From an uncultured Rickettsiales bacterium (lineage in GTDB: Bacteria > Pseudomonadota > Alphaproteobacteria > Micavibrionales > GCA-2720935), in NCBI GenBank assembly GCA_950054255.1, contig CATLOR010000001.1, forward strand, positions 62,001-126,000: a stretch of DNA of 64,000 nt, read 5' to 3'. The notes under the pieces are model-generated. The model was not told the DNA's origin. It worked only from the letters and a program-made list of their open reading frames with translations, and ran no database searches. Shown piece by piece: positions 1 to 9,412 of this stretch (position 1 is its first letter; every line of letters starts with the position of its first letter). Both the position numbers and the translations under genes were made by a program.

Positions 1-1
1 T

Positions 2-262
2 CCACAAAGTTTAGATAGCACTCAAAAAGCGGGAACAGATTCAGGATTTAGTGCACCGATGCCTGCGAAAATTACAAAAGTATTTGTTTCTCAAGGTGAA
101 AAGGTCATGATGGGAGATAAATTACTTGTTCTAGAAGCGATGAAAATGGAACATACGATTAAAGCGCCTGCCAATGGCCTAATTGAAAAAATTGATGTGA
201 CTGAAGGACAACAAGTTGATGAAGGATTTATTCTTCTAGATTTTAGGGAAGATACAGCATGA
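2..262 (+). CDS. Biotin carboxyl carrier domain, C-terminal fragment of an acyl-CoA carboxylase alpha subunit
   Basis: Only the C-terminal end is present; the reading frame is open to the left edge of the window. It carries a biotinyl domain with the EAMKMEH motif, whose lysine is biotinylated, preceded by the APMP hinge-like turn typical of biotin carrier domains. It supplies the swinging arm of a biotin-dependent carboxylase. Its stop overlaps the next gene's start (ATGA), and that gene is HMG-CoA lyase, so the most likely identity is the alpha subunit of methylcrotonyl-CoA carboxylase in leucine degradation (inference from context). Propionyl- or geranyl-CoA carboxylase alpha subunits would look the same over this short piece. 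Confidence 0.85.
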   Translation, partial: PQSLDSTQKAGTDSGFSAPMPAKITKVFVSQGEKVMMGDKLLVLEAMKMEHTIKAPANGLIEKIDVTEGQQVDEGFILLDFREDTA

Positions 263-1161
263 GTGACTTTGTAAAAATTGTTGAAGTTGGGCCTCGCGAT
301 GGGTTACAAAATGAGGCCAAAATCGTGGATTTTGATACAAAGAAAACGCTTATCGAACGCTTAAACACAACAGGATTGTCAGAAATAGAAATGGGAGCAT
401 TTGTGTCGCCTAAATGGGTACCACAAATGGCTGATAGTGGTCGCTTATTTCAAGCAGTACAAAAACAAAACACCATTAACTATCCAATGCTTGTCCCCAA
501 TGAAAAAGGATTGGATCTTGCCTTAGCAGCAGGTGTGACACATATTGCTTTATTCACAGCAGCAAGTGATGCTTTCACTCAAAAAAATATCAATTGCACC
601 ATTGAGGAAAGCTTTGATCGTTTTAAACCCGTTATTAAAAAAGCGTTAGACGAAAAAGTAAAAATTCGCGGCTATTTATCAACCGTTGTCGCATGCCCCT
701 ATGCAGGTAAAATTGACCCTAAAATCGTGGCTGAGCACGCTAAACGCTTTATGGATATGGGGATTTATGAAATTTCACTTGGAGATACAATTGGTGTTGC
801 CACTCCAAAAGATATCGACTCTTTACTTTCAGTTATTTTAAAAGATATAAAGTCACCTCAAATTGCCCTCCATCTTCATGATACCTATGGGCAAGCACTT
901 GCAAATATCTTGCGTGGGCTACAAATGGGTGTTCAAACATTTGACTCAAGTATAGCAGGTTTGGGAGGATGTCCCTATGCCAAAGGCGCTTCAGGCAATG
1001 TTGCAACAGAAGACGTTGTTTATATGCTTCACGGAATGGGTTACAAAACAGGTCTGGATTTAGATCAATTAATCGAAATAAGTCAGTGGATTAGCCAAAA
1101 ACTTGACCGTGAAAACGGCTCAAAAATCTCAAAAGCAAGACACCCTCAAAACAAGCCATAA
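259..1161 (+). CDS. mvaB: Hydroxymethylglutaryl-CoA lyase
   Basis: The 300-residue protein matches the family's usual length. It opens with the EVGPRDGLQNE motif of the HMGL-like TIM barrel and near residue 235 has the GLGGCPYAKGASGN signature containing the catalytic cysteine. The enzyme splits 3-hydroxy-3-methylglutaryl-CoA to acetyl-CoA and acetoacetate, the last step of leucine degradation, in the cytoplasm. The ATGA overlap with the upstream carboxylase subunit indicates translational coupling and supports a leucine/isovalerate operon whose earlier genes lie outside the window. HDLHD-type metal ligands are represented by the LHLHD segment near residue 205. Confidence 0.95.
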   Translation: MSDFVKIVEVGPRDGLQNEAKIVDFDTKKTLIERLNTTGLSEIEMGAFVSPKWVPQMADSGRLFQAVQKQNTINYPMLVPNEKGLDLALAAGVTHIALFTAASDAFTQKNINCTIEESFDRFKPVIKKALDEKVKIRGYLSTVVACPYAGKIDPKIVAEHAKRFMDMGIYEISLGDTIGVATPKDIDSLLSVILKDIKSPQIALHLHDTYGQALANILRGLQMGVQTFDSSIAGLGGCPYAKGASGNVATEDVVYMLHGMGYKTGLDLDQLIEISQWISQKLDRENGSKISKARHPQNKP

Positions 1162-1167
1162 CAAAAT

Positions 1168-1189
1168 AAGCCGCCCACAAGGACGGCTT
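1168..1189 (+). terminator. Hairpin downstream of HMG-CoA lyase gene
   Basis: AAGCCG at 1168-1173 pairs with CGGCTT at 1184-1189 across a 10-base loop, seven bases past the stop codon. There is no immediate T-run, so termination strength is uncertain. The remaining gap up to 1464 is AT-rich and I see no gene in it; it should contain the promoter of the heparinase-like gene. Confidence 0.4.
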
Positions 1190-1464
1190 AACTTAGAAAT
1201 TCCCCAATTTCGTTTTTTGACTTCGACTCTCAAAACTTTAATAGCGAGGATGGTAACCACTGTAAAACTCTCTAAAACACACACACGAGGAGTTCATCAC
1301 CATATATATAAAGTTTTACATAATTTTTACATGAAGTCAATATAAATTTTATATGTATTCTATTTTGTTAACCTTTTCTTTAATAAAAAAACACAAAAAC
1401 ACGATTAAAATATTGCGCTAAAGCCTGATAAACCCTAGAATTAAATAAAAAAATAGGTAATTTC

Positions 1465-3093
1465 ATGTTCAATCAATTATTAAAGAGAGAAAAAAGCTGT
1501 GGCTCAAGCTTCACTGAAAGTTTGAAAGCATTTGCCTATGCTAACCCTCTTTATAATTTGACGTTGAAAACCAAAAAGCATTTAAGCCTTAATTATGTGC
1601 CAAATGATCTATGGCCGGGTGATGCTGAACATGGTATGGCGTTAATCAATAACCAATATCATTTTGCTGGTATCACGCGTACAAGTTCTGTACCACCTTG
1701 GTCGTTAGAGGAACGCGACCTTGTTTGGGAAGATACCCTTCATTCTTTTACGTGGTTACGCGATTTGAAAAGCGTTGGCGGTGATGCTGGGCGTCGCAAA
1801 GCTCGTATGATGATCACAGATTGGATCCGAGAATACGGCTATTGGAATAAAATCGCGTGGCAACCAGCGACCCTTGCCAGACGTATTTGTGCTTGGGTTT
1901 ATTTTTATAATTTTGGCGGTGCTAATGCGGATGAGGTTTTCAAAGAAAAATTCACGGAAACACTTGCTGCCCAAGCAAAACATCTGCTCCGCGTTTTTCC
2001 AGGATCGCTAAATGGTGTAGAGCGTTTACAAGCGACAAAAGCGCTTTTATTAACCCATATTTGCTTAACCATTTCATCTGTTTCAGAAGATCGTATCCAA
2101 CACCTTATTGAAACAGAGGCAAGCAATCAAATTTGGCAAGACGGCATGCATATAAGTCGTAACCCAATCCAACATACTTATGCTTTAATGGATTTGATCG
2201 ATATTCGAGTCTTACTTAAAAGCGCCGACGTGCCTGTTCCAAACAGTTTAAATTCAATCATTGATAAGATGGCTGCTGCTTTAAAATTCATGCGCCATGG
2301 TGATGGAAAACTGCCTATCTTTGCCGGTTCACATGAGGCAAGCGAGCTTCTCTTAGATACGGTGTTAACAAATGCGCTCTATAAAGGAAAACCTGCCCAA
2401 AGCCTAAAACAATCTGGTTATTCTAAGAAAACATTAGGACGCGCGACTTTATTTATTGATATTGGACCAGAAGGGCCCGATATTAAAAATTGGAAAAGCC
2501 CTGGTGCAATTGAGTTTTCAATGGGAAAACAACGTATCTTTGTTAATTGTGGTACTACAAGTTATCCGAGCAAGTACTCACCTCACATGGACCGTACCGT
2601 TGCTTTTTCAACACTTTCCTTACAAGAAAAATCTGTCGATTTTTCAAACTATGAACAACTCGATTTAGAACCGAGGCGCTCTCATGTCCAAGAGGATGTC
2701 GCTTCTTACTTGTTGGAATTATCTCATGCTGGTTATTTAAAAGGCTTAGAAACCATCCATCATCGCCGTATCTATCTAAGTCAGAATGGTGAAGATCTCC
2801 GCGGTGAAGATATTTTATCAGGTCCTGCTGGTCTTGAATATGCGCTCCGCTTTCATTTACACCCTTCAATCAAAGCTTCTATTATCCAAGATGGGTATGA
2901 AATTCTCCTACAACCAGCCAAGGGCGCTGGTTTCCGTTTTTTGGCTGGAGGTCATAGAATGACCTTAGAAGAAAGCATCTATTTCGGCGATGGTGAAACC
3001 TTTAGAAAAACCCAACAAATTGTACTTGAAGGTCAAACTATCCCTGATACAACAGCTCTTCAATGGGCGTTACAACGCGAAGCAAAAGCTTAA
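1465..3093 (+). CDS. Heparinase II/III family protein
   Basis: A 542-residue protein with the alpha/alpha-toroid N-terminal half typical of alphaproteobacterial heparinase II/III-like proteins (the LRDLKSVGGD and WQPATLARRICAW segments, residues about 95-150) and a C-terminal beta-sandwich starting near residue 330. Family members are lyases or presumed lyases of acidic polysaccharides; the substrate here is unknown. I see no clear signal peptide. In many alphaproteobacteria this gene sits close to rsmB; here the two are about 10 kb apart. Assignment to the family is firm, enzymatic function is inferred. Confidence 0.8.
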   Translation: MFNQLLKREKSCGSSFTESLKAFAYANPLYNLTLKTKKHLSLNYVPNDLWPGDAEHGMALINNQYHFAGITRTSSVPPWSLEERDLVWEDTLHSFTWLRDLKSVGGDAGRRKARMMITDWIREYGYWNKIAWQPATLARRICAWVYFYNFGGANADEVFKEKFTETLAAQAKHLLRVFPGSLNGVERLQATKALLLTHICLTISSVSEDRIQHLIETEASNQIWQDGMHISRNPIQHTYALMDLIDIRVLLKSADVPVPNSLNSIIDKMAAALKFMRHGDGKLPIFAGSHEASELLLDTVLTNALYKGKPAQSLKQSGYSKKTLGRATLFIDIGPEGPDIKNWKSPGAIEFSMGKQRIFVNCGTTSYPSKYSPHMDRTVAFSTLSLQEKSVDFSNYEQLDLEPRRSHVQEDVASYLLELSHAGYLKGLETIHHRRIYLSQNGEDLRGEDILSGPAGLEYALRFHLHPSIKASIIQDGYEILLQPAKGAGFRFLAGGHRMTLEESIYFGDGETFRKTQQIVLEGQTIPDTTALQWALQREAKA

Positions 3094-3167
3094 AAAATTA
3101 TCAATAAAATACTTTTGTTCTTTTTTTGTTCTGATATACTTACATTAGAAAATAAGGATTTATACTC

Positions 3168-4538
3168 ATGGCAAAAGCTAAAAAATCATATGTTTGTAAT
3201 GCGTGTGGCTCTGTGACACCTAAATGGTCTGGACAATGTTCTAGCTGTGAAGAGTGGGACACAATTACCGAAGAACTAGAACAAATCGGTTCCACACCAA
3301 AAGGGCTTTCTTCAGGTAAAGGCAATGTCATTGATTTTGTCTCTTTAAAAGGACAAGCACAAAAAGAACCCAGAATTGCGACAGGGTCTTCAGAACTTGA
3401 CCGAGTGAGTGGTGGCGGCCTTGTGCCTGGATCTGCGATTTTAATTGGTGGAGACCCAGGGATTGGGAAATCAACACTTCTTCTTCAAACAGTCTGCCGC
3501 TTAGCCGATCGAGGCTTAAAATGTCGCTATATTTCTGGAGAGGAGGCTGTTGATCAAATTCGTTTACGCGCATCAAGGATGCAGCTGGAAAATGCGCCTG
3601 TCGATTTAGCTTCTGCAACTTCTGTACGTGATATCTTAACATCGCTCGACCAAAACCCATGCGATCTCGTTGTTATTGACTCAATTCAAACCATGTATAT
3701 TGATAATATTGATAGCGCGCCAGGTACTGTTGCCCAAGTACGCGCCTGTTCTCAAGAGCTTATTCGTTATGCGAAACGTAAAAATGTCATCATGATGATC
3801 GTTGGACATGTCACAAAAGAAGGCATGATCGCAGGCCCTCGCGTCTTAGAGCATATGGTTGATACTGTTTTATATTTTGAAGGTGATCGTGGCCATCAAT
3901 TTAGAATTCTACGTGCTGTTAAAAACCGTTTTGGTGCCACAGATGAAATTGGCGTGTTTGAAATGACACATGAAGGCCTCATGGAAGTTTTAAACCCTTC
4001 TGAAATCTTTTTATCTGAACGCCGCGAGAATGTTTCTGGCTCTGCTGTTTTAGCCGGTATGGAAGGAACACGTCCTGTCCTTGTTGAAATCCAAGCACTT
4101 GTTGTGCCAACCAGTTTTGCAACACCTAGACGTGCCGTTATTGGATGGGACTCTAATCGTCTTGCGATGGTGCTTGCTGTTTTAGAAGCACGTTGCGGTG
4201 TCCGCCTATCAGGACATGATGTCTATCTCAATATTGCTGGAGGCCTCAGATTATCAGAGCCTGCTGCTGATTTAGCTGTCGCCGCGGCCATCATCAGTGC
4301 CGCAAAAGAAAGTACATTAAACGGAAAAACAATCTTTTTCGGTGAGATTGGTTTAGCCGGAGAAATACGTGGCGTTGGCGCTATGCCTTCCAGATTAAAA
4401 GAAGCTGAAAAACTTGGTTTTGAACGCGCCATTATGCCTCCTTTGTCAAAAAAGAATACAAAAGACACTTCTGGTATCGCATTAACAGAGCTCAATGATC
4501 TACGAGAATTATTGCCCTTAATCGCTGATTTCGACTAG
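3168..4538 (+). CDS. radA: DNA repair protein RadA
   Basis: At 456 residues it is full length. It has an N-terminal four-cysteine zinc finger (CNAC...CSSC, residues 10-28), a Walker A motif GGDPGIGKST near residue 95, the RadA-specific KNRFG motif near residue 250 and a C-terminal Lon-protease-like domain. RadA is a DnaB-like, RecA-family helicase that drives branch migration during recombinational repair. An AAGGA ribosome binding site precedes the ATG, and TATACT at 3135-3140 is a possible -10 element. The gene appears monocistronic. Confidence 0.97.
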   Translation: MAKAKKSYVCNACGSVTPKWSGQCSSCEEWDTITEELEQIGSTPKGLSSGKGNVIDFVSLKGQAQKEPRIATGSSELDRVSGGGLVPGSAILIGGDPGIGKSTLLLQTVCRLADRGLKCRYISGEEAVDQIRLRASRMQLENAPVDLASATSVRDILTSLDQNPCDLVVIDSIQTMYIDNIDSAPGTVAQVRACSQELIRYAKRKNVIMMIVGHVTKEGMIAGPRVLEHMVDTVLYFEGDRGHQFRILRAVKNRFGATDEIGVFEMTHEGLMEVLNPSEIFLSERRENVSGSAVLAGMEGTRPVLVEIQALVVPTSFATPRRAVIGWDSNRLAMVLAVLEARCGVRLSGHDVYLNIAGGLRLSEPAADLAVAAAIISAAKESTLNGKTIFFGEIGLAGEIRGVGAMPSRLKEAEKLGFERAIMPPLSKKNTKDTSGIALTELNDLRELLPLIADFD

Positions 4539-4633
4539 ATCTCTGATACAAAAAACTATTTGTTGATACAAAGTTTCTCATTTGCTATCATCTCCGCAAT
4601 AATAACAATAAATAGCAATATGGGAGAAAACAA

Positions 4634-5851
4634 ATGGAAAAGAAGGGATATATCTCTTTACTTCAAAAAGCACGCGAATCCGAAAAAGAAAAACAAGGTA
4701 TTGATCGTGCCGTTACATTTATCGAAACAACACGAGAAGAAAAATTACATGATGCTCTTATTTTGTTAAAAGATCATCTTGCCCTCATTCCTGAAACTAG
4801 CAGAAAAGTTGCCACCGAAGAGGTTTTAAAAACCTTATCAGGCAAAAAACCTCCGCTTGGTCTTGCGAAATTAGCCCCTACATTTGGAAAACATTACCTT
4901 TTGGGAAGTTTAAGCCTTTCATGGGCCATGGCTGTGAAACATAATAGACGCGCATACCGCCTCACAGAAAGTGCCTTTAATATCGGCTCTGTTTTAAAAC
5001 GTTTAGACAGGAAGATGTTGCGTTCTGCGCTTAATTTACCTGCGCGTGAGGCGATAGGAACACTCGCTTATCTCAAAGAAATTCTCTTTTCGTCTGATCT
5101 TAAAAAAATCAAAGACAATATTCCAAAAGGAAACGGAGAGCCTATTTACATTATCCGTGGCTGGACAGCTCACCCTTTCTTTTATAGATCCCTTGCCAAA
5201 AACCTTAGAAAACATGGATATCATGTCAAAATTGAAAAAGCAAAGACGGCTGCTGACTTACTTAATTTCAATACAGGAACATCTATTAATAAGCTTGAAC
5301 AGATGAAAGATGATATTCAAGCCTTGCGTGCCAAAACAGGCAAGCCTGTAACCGTTGTTGGTCACAGTCACGGTGGCATGATGTCGTTCTTATCTGCAAA
5401 TGAATGCGCAGAGGATGTGAAACAAATCATTACCCTTGGCGGTGTTGTTGGTCCAAATGGGCCTTTCTTTGATAAAAAGGTTGATTATTTAAGATGCCTC
5501 TATGAATGTTCAAAAGGACAACCAAGTATAGCCCAAGAACATCTAGAGATAATCCGTGATATTATTTTAGAATTCCCAGAAAATCACCCTCATATCAATA
5601 TTACGCATATTGCTTCACGCCTTGATGGGTTTGTGAATTATAAAACAGCAACAGGCAATGACACATTTGACAATGTTGATAATATTCATATCAATATGGC
5701 ACATATTTTAATGCAACGATCGCCTCTTGTGGAGACACTCGTATTAGCGCGTATGGCAAATATGGATGTGCAAATGGATTATACAGGCAAGTGGCAATTA
5801 CAAGAGCCAGAGAAGCGTCAAAAGAAAGCCCCTAAAATACGTCCTGTGTAA
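4634..5851 (+). CDS. Alpha/beta hydrolase-fold protein
   Basis: A 405-residue protein with an N-terminal region of about 150 residues unlike known hydrolases, then an alpha/beta-hydrolase core. The nucleophile elbow GHSHGG lies near residue 237, after a strand containing VTVVG; an oxyanion-type RGWTAHPF segment is near residue 175. Substrate unknown. GGGAGA at 4622-4627 supports this ATG over the earlier one in another frame. Its 3' end overlaps by 20 bp the convergent gene on the other strand. Whether the N-terminal domain has its own function is not visible. Confidence 0.7.
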   Translation: MEKKGYISLLQKARESEKEKQGIDRAVTFIETTREEKLHDALILLKDHLALIPETSRKVATEEVLKTLSGKKPPLGLAKLAPTFGKHYLLGSLSLSWAMAVKHNRRAYRLTESAFNIGSVLKRLDRKMLRSALNLPAREAIGTLAYLKEILFSSDLKKIKDNIPKGNGEPIYIIRGWTAHPFFYRSLAKNLRKHGYHVKIEKAKTAADLLNFNTGTSINKLEQMKDDIQALRAKTGKPVTVVGHSHGGMMSFLSANECAEDVKQIITLGGVVGPNGPFFDKKVDYLRCLYECSKGQPSIAQEHLEIIRDIILEFPENHPHINITHIASRLDGFVNYKTATGNDTFDNVDNIHINMAHILMQRSPLVETLVLARMANMDVQMDYTGKWQLQEPEKRQKKAPKIRPV

Positions 5852-7244
5852 GGAAATCTTTAGTCTTTTTTAAACCTCGTTTCATGCGCTCTTGGCGTCG
5901 GTAATATGCTTGTACAGATTTTTCAAACGCTGTGACATTATCAGGATGCATAACAGCGGCCATATCGGCATTTCCAGTTTTTATAATTTTTTGTAATTCT
6001 GATAAAACAATCTCTCTCGCGTTACGTGCTTTTTGATTATCAGAAAATAAGAAAGAAAGACTTTTTTCTGTTTTGCTTGTTAACACAGCTCTCAAATAAT
6101 GGGAGGGCTGTTTAACAAGATGGACACCTTGTTCCAATGTTTCTTTCGGCATATATTCATGTGCATATTTTATCTGTTGTTCTAAGAAATCAGGATCAAA
6201 ACTTAGTCGATTAAAGTTCTTATAAAAATGCTGTGCTAAGGGATGAGTATGATCAACTAATCTAAAAATAGCAAACCCTGCCAATGTCGAAAAATAAAAC
6301 CCAGTAATATCAGCCCCATACTCTTTATCCTTTTGTTTTAAACGTTCTTGGGCATCTTCAAGACCATCAAATAAGTGCGTGATCATTTGTGTCAGCTTCT
6401 CTCCAACGGGCCCATCATGTAAATAATGATTATATAAAACAGAGTGAGCAAACATCACAAAATACTCATAAGACCCTGTATTTGTATTCCCAGATGTCCA
6501 ATCCCTATCTTGCAAGCCTGATAATTGACGATAAACGGCAAATAGCTCTCTATTCCCATGCTTATGCCCAACTAATGTTTTTTCCTTAAAGTGAGGTAGA
6601 AATATAGGATTTAAATATGGCATTGTTAGCTGATGTAAATAATCATGATTTGCGCAAGAAAACACCTCTTGCAAAGGCGTTAAAATTGCTTCCAGATCAA
6701 TAGTATCTGATAATTGTGCGATACCATGATGTATTTGTATTAAAGGAAAACAATATTTATGCGCTAAAGAAACCTTAGTATCCTCAATGATATATTTATC
6801 TTTTGTGTTCACAAGTAAAAAACTAAAAGATGCCGATAGGCTCAGATAATTTTCTAATCGAACACAAGGCACAGAATTTCCAGAAACTTCAAAGTGATGA
6901 GCATCATCAATTTTTGTCTGGACAAGCTCAGCCTCTGAAACAACGATAGGCTTTTGAAAAATTGTAGCTTGGAAAGCTGTAGCTACCTTTTCAAAGAGTT
7001 TTTTCAGACTCTCACTTTCCAAAAACTTCTTATTCTTTTTCTTTCCTTTTTTGCCTTTATAACGATTATGCGTATGTAATGCCTGCCACACATCTTCTAA
7101 ATCATCTATTTGTGCCTGTGTTGCTGTTTCAAATGCGCCCTTTTTTAAAAAAGCATTAAACGCCGAAATGCGGTTACGTCTTTCTCTTGTAGGAACACCA
7201 ACAAGATTGGGGGATAAGATATCTAAAGGTGTTTGTTCATTCAT
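5832..7244 (-). CDS. Conserved hypothetical protein, paralog of the upstream gene (NHDxxHQ family)
   Basis: A 470-residue protein of unknown function. Motifs shared with the 468-residue product of the gene immediately upstream, in the same order, are NHDYLHQ, a SYEYF..FAH..LY segment, GFYFS and RLVDHTHPL near the C-terminal third, showing that the pair arose by tandem duplication. The conserved His/Asp/Glu residues would suit a metal site, but that is inference. Its ATG overlaps the upstream stop (ATGA), so both are translated together. A lysine-rich stretch (residues about 62-73) is an insertion relative to the paralog. No signal peptide or membrane segment is evident. Confidence 0.6.
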   Translation of the reverse strand: MNEQTPLDILSPNLVGVPTRERRNRISAFNAFLKKGAFETATQAQIDDLEDVWQALHTHNRYKGKKGKKKNKKFLESESLKKLFEKVATAFQATIFQKPIVVSEAELVQTKIDDAHHFEVSGNSVPCVRLENYLSLSASFSFLLVNTKDKYIIEDTKVSLAHKYCFPLIQIHHGIAQLSDTIDLEAILTPLQEVFSCANHDYLHQLTMPYLNPIFLPHFKEKTLVGHKHGNRELFAVYRQLSGLQDRDWTSGNTNTGSYEYFVMFAHSVLYNHYLHDGPVGEKLTQMITHLFDGLEDAQERLKQKDKEYGADITGFYFSTLAGFAIFRLVDHTHPLAQHFYKNFNRLSFDPDFLEQQIKYAHEYMPKETLEQGVHLVKQPSHYLRAVLTSKTEKSLSFLFSDNQKARNAREIVLSELQKIIKTGNADMAAVMHPDNVTAFEKSVQAYYRRQERMKRGLKKTKDFLTQDVF

Positions 7245-8596
7245 GATGGTCTTACCTTTTGCTTTGCTCTTGCATAAGTAAAATCTTTTTCAATTGCTGT
7301 AAACATTTCATGCGATAGATCCATAATTTGCGTACGCGCTTTAACAGCCCCCTCATGATCGCTATGGATATAACCTATATTCTTTTCTAAAAGATCGGAA
7401 ACAAAGCCATTTAAATAGGTAACGGCTGTAAGCTCTTCTCCCTCATAAGAAATATCAGAATTTCTTTTTTCACTTTGTTGTTTACAAAAATCAGCTTCCA
7501 AGGGTAACTGTGCTAATTGTTCATCCAAATACATCATTAAAGGGTGGTCAAATGGGACAAGACGCACAATATTCGTTTTCATGATTACAGAAAAATAAAA
7601 CCCAAATAATTGATCTTGTTCTCTGTAACCATACAAAGCGCATTTTTTCATGGCTCCTTTGATCCCTGCCACACATACATCAATTGCTTGATACATTTGT
7701 ATCCCCTGCTCTCCTTCATAAAGATGGTTTTGATATAAATGCGCATGCATAAAAGCGGCATTATATTCATAGCTATCATACCCAAGACCATCAGGTGAGA
7801 GAAATGCCCAAGCCCCCTCCGAACTTTGTTTGTGACGAACGACATCACCATAATAAGCTTCACTATCACACTCTTCAGGATCAGAGAACCAACCCACTTT
7901 GTGAGCTTGTGCATAAGGTGTTTGATTAAAATAAATGATATTCATTCCATCGCCGAAATAAGGGATCATAAGACGCCCTGATATTTGATGGTAATAATCA
8001 TGATTAGCGATGGTAATGAGTGTTTTTAAACCATCCATAACGGCATCAATATCTTCTAAATTTAAATTTCTTGTTAAGTCAGGATCGATATGTACAACAG
8101 GAACCGCTACAATATTTTTATGATCCTCATGATCTGGATATGTTGCCCTTATGAAATAAAAATCACTTCTATAATTATGTTCATCCCCATAAGCACAAAT
8201 TGAACCATCCAAATTCACATCCATACGAGATATTTGCCATTCTTTCTGCTGTTTTGCATCTGGAAAATACTCACGCAAGGCGATTGTAAACCAATCGGCT
8301 CTATAGCAATCTGTAATAATTGGTTGCTGTGTTTGAACAACTCTTAGTAAATCTGATGATTCATTAAAAAGCTGATTCATTGAAACGCTATCTAATTTAG
8401 AATTTGGATTGACAGAGTAAGCTTTGCCAAAAGCTTGCCACACGAGCTTTAAATCATCACATTGTATCTGAGAAATCGCAGTACGCGCATTCTTAGCCAA
8501 GAAGTCAATAAATAAATAGACTTTATCAACAGATGTTTTATCTCTCTGTAACAGAGTTGGAGCGAGTCTCTCTAAGCTATTTTCTTTTTGACCCAT
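7241..8596 (-). CDS. Conserved hypothetical protein, first of a tandem paralog pair (NHDxxHQ family)
   Basis: Unknown function, about 451 residues. It has the same ordered motifs as the downstream paralog: NHDYYHQ, SYEYNAAFMHAHLY, GFYFS and RLVPFDHPL. The start is placed at the ATG at 8596 because an AGGAAAAAGG segment precedes it; an upstream in-frame ATG at 8647 would add 17 residues but has no ribosome binding site. The two genes overlap by 4 bp and form an operon. The protein looks soluble and mixed alpha/beta. Confidence 0.6.
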   Translation of the reverse strand: MGQKENSLERLAPTLLQRDKTSVDKVYLFIDFLAKNARTAISQIQCDDLKLVWQAFGKAYSVNPNSKLDSVSMNQLFNESSDLLRVVQTQQPIITDCYRADWFTIALREYFPDAKQQKEWQISRMDVNLDGSICAYGDEHNYRSDFYFIRATYPDHEDHKNIVAVPVVHIDPDLTRNLNLEDIDAVMDGLKTLITIANHDYYHQISGRLMIPYFGDGMNIIYFNQTPYAQAHKVGWFSDPEECDSEAYYGDVVRHKQSSEGAWAFLSPDGLGYDSYEYNAAFMHAHLYQNHLYEGEQGIQMYQAIDVCVAGIKGAMKKCALYGYREQDQLFGFYFSVIMKTNIVRLVPFDHPLMMYLDEQLAQLPLEADFCKQQSEKRNSDISYEGEELTAVTYLNGFVSDLLEKNIGYIHSDHEGAVKARTQIMDLSHEMFTAIEKDFTYARAKQKVRPS

Positions 8597-8749
8597 CTGC
8601 CCTTTTTCCTTCTTAAAAATAATGACACAGATCTTAACAAAAAACATAAGTTATGTAAAGAAAAAATATTTTTTAAATGAGTGCAAGATGATTTAAACTA
8701 AGGCTTCATTCGATTCATTAACAACATTAGGAATGAGAGAAATAGCGTT

Positions 8750-9412
8750 ATGACGCCCATCATTACAGATTGTATTATTATTGTGATCCTTTTGATCTCT
8801 GGGATTTTCGCTTTTATGCGCGGATTTATCAAAGAGGTTTTGACGATCTTTAGCCTTCTAGGCTCTGCTGCTGGAAGTTATATTTGGGGACCAAAAGTAA
8901 CACCTTTTTTCACAGGTGTGGGGATAGATCTTGCTGGTGGAAAAGGTGAACGCATTTGGGGTATGGTGCCACCTGAGATTTTTGGCCTTGTTGCTGGCTA
9001 TGGTATTGTGTTCGTTGGATTATTCTTAGCGCTCTCTATCCTCTCACACTTCATTGGTAAAATGGCTGAAGATATAGGGCTAGGATCTGTTGATCGCTCC
9101 TTAGGGTTTGTCTTTGGGCTCGCACGTGGAATTTTCATACTCGCGCTCCTCAATATTCCCGTGATGTCTTTAATTGAAAAAAATGAGCAACCTCAATGGC
9201 TTTCTTCTGCCAAAATGATGACACTGATTGATAAAACATCAACTCTAATCATTAATTCTCAAACATCTCCTGACCCAGATCAATTAGAGGCTTTAAAAGA
9301 AAAAATGGACGCCGTTAAAAAGAAACAAGAGGAAGTTGAGAAAGTGATAAAGCAAGGCTATGAGTTACAAGAGCGCAATAACTTAAATGACTTAATTGAG
9401 CAAGTTGAATGA
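8750..9412 (+). CDS. CvpA family membrane protein
   Basis: A 220-residue protein with four predicted membrane segments in the first 140 residues (starting IITDCIIIVILLISGIFAF) and a charged, probably coiled-coil tail rich in Lys, Glu and Gln (residues about 180-220). This matches the CvpA/colicin V production family, inner-membrane proteins of unclear biochemical role, found near purF in many bacteria. Here the stop overlaps the start of rpiA by 4 bp (ATGA), so it heads a three-gene operon with rpiA and an SDR gene. Confidence 0.85.
   Translation: MTPIITDCIIIVILLISGIFAFMRGFIKEVLTIFSLLGSAAGSYIWGPKVTPFFTGVGIDLAGGKGERIWGMVPPEIFGLVAGYGIVFVGLFLALSILSHFIGKMAEDIGLGSVDRSLGFVFGLARGIFILALLNIPVMSLIEKNEQPQWLSSAKMMTLIDKTSTLIINSQTSPDPDQLEALKEKMDAVKKKQEEVEKVIKQGYELQERNNLNDLIEQVE

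Noticed and set aside
1103..1345. 80-codon frame after HMG-CoA lyase
   Set aside because: It begins inside the lyase gene, has no ribosome binding site, crosses the hairpin at 1168-1189 and has no recognisable product.
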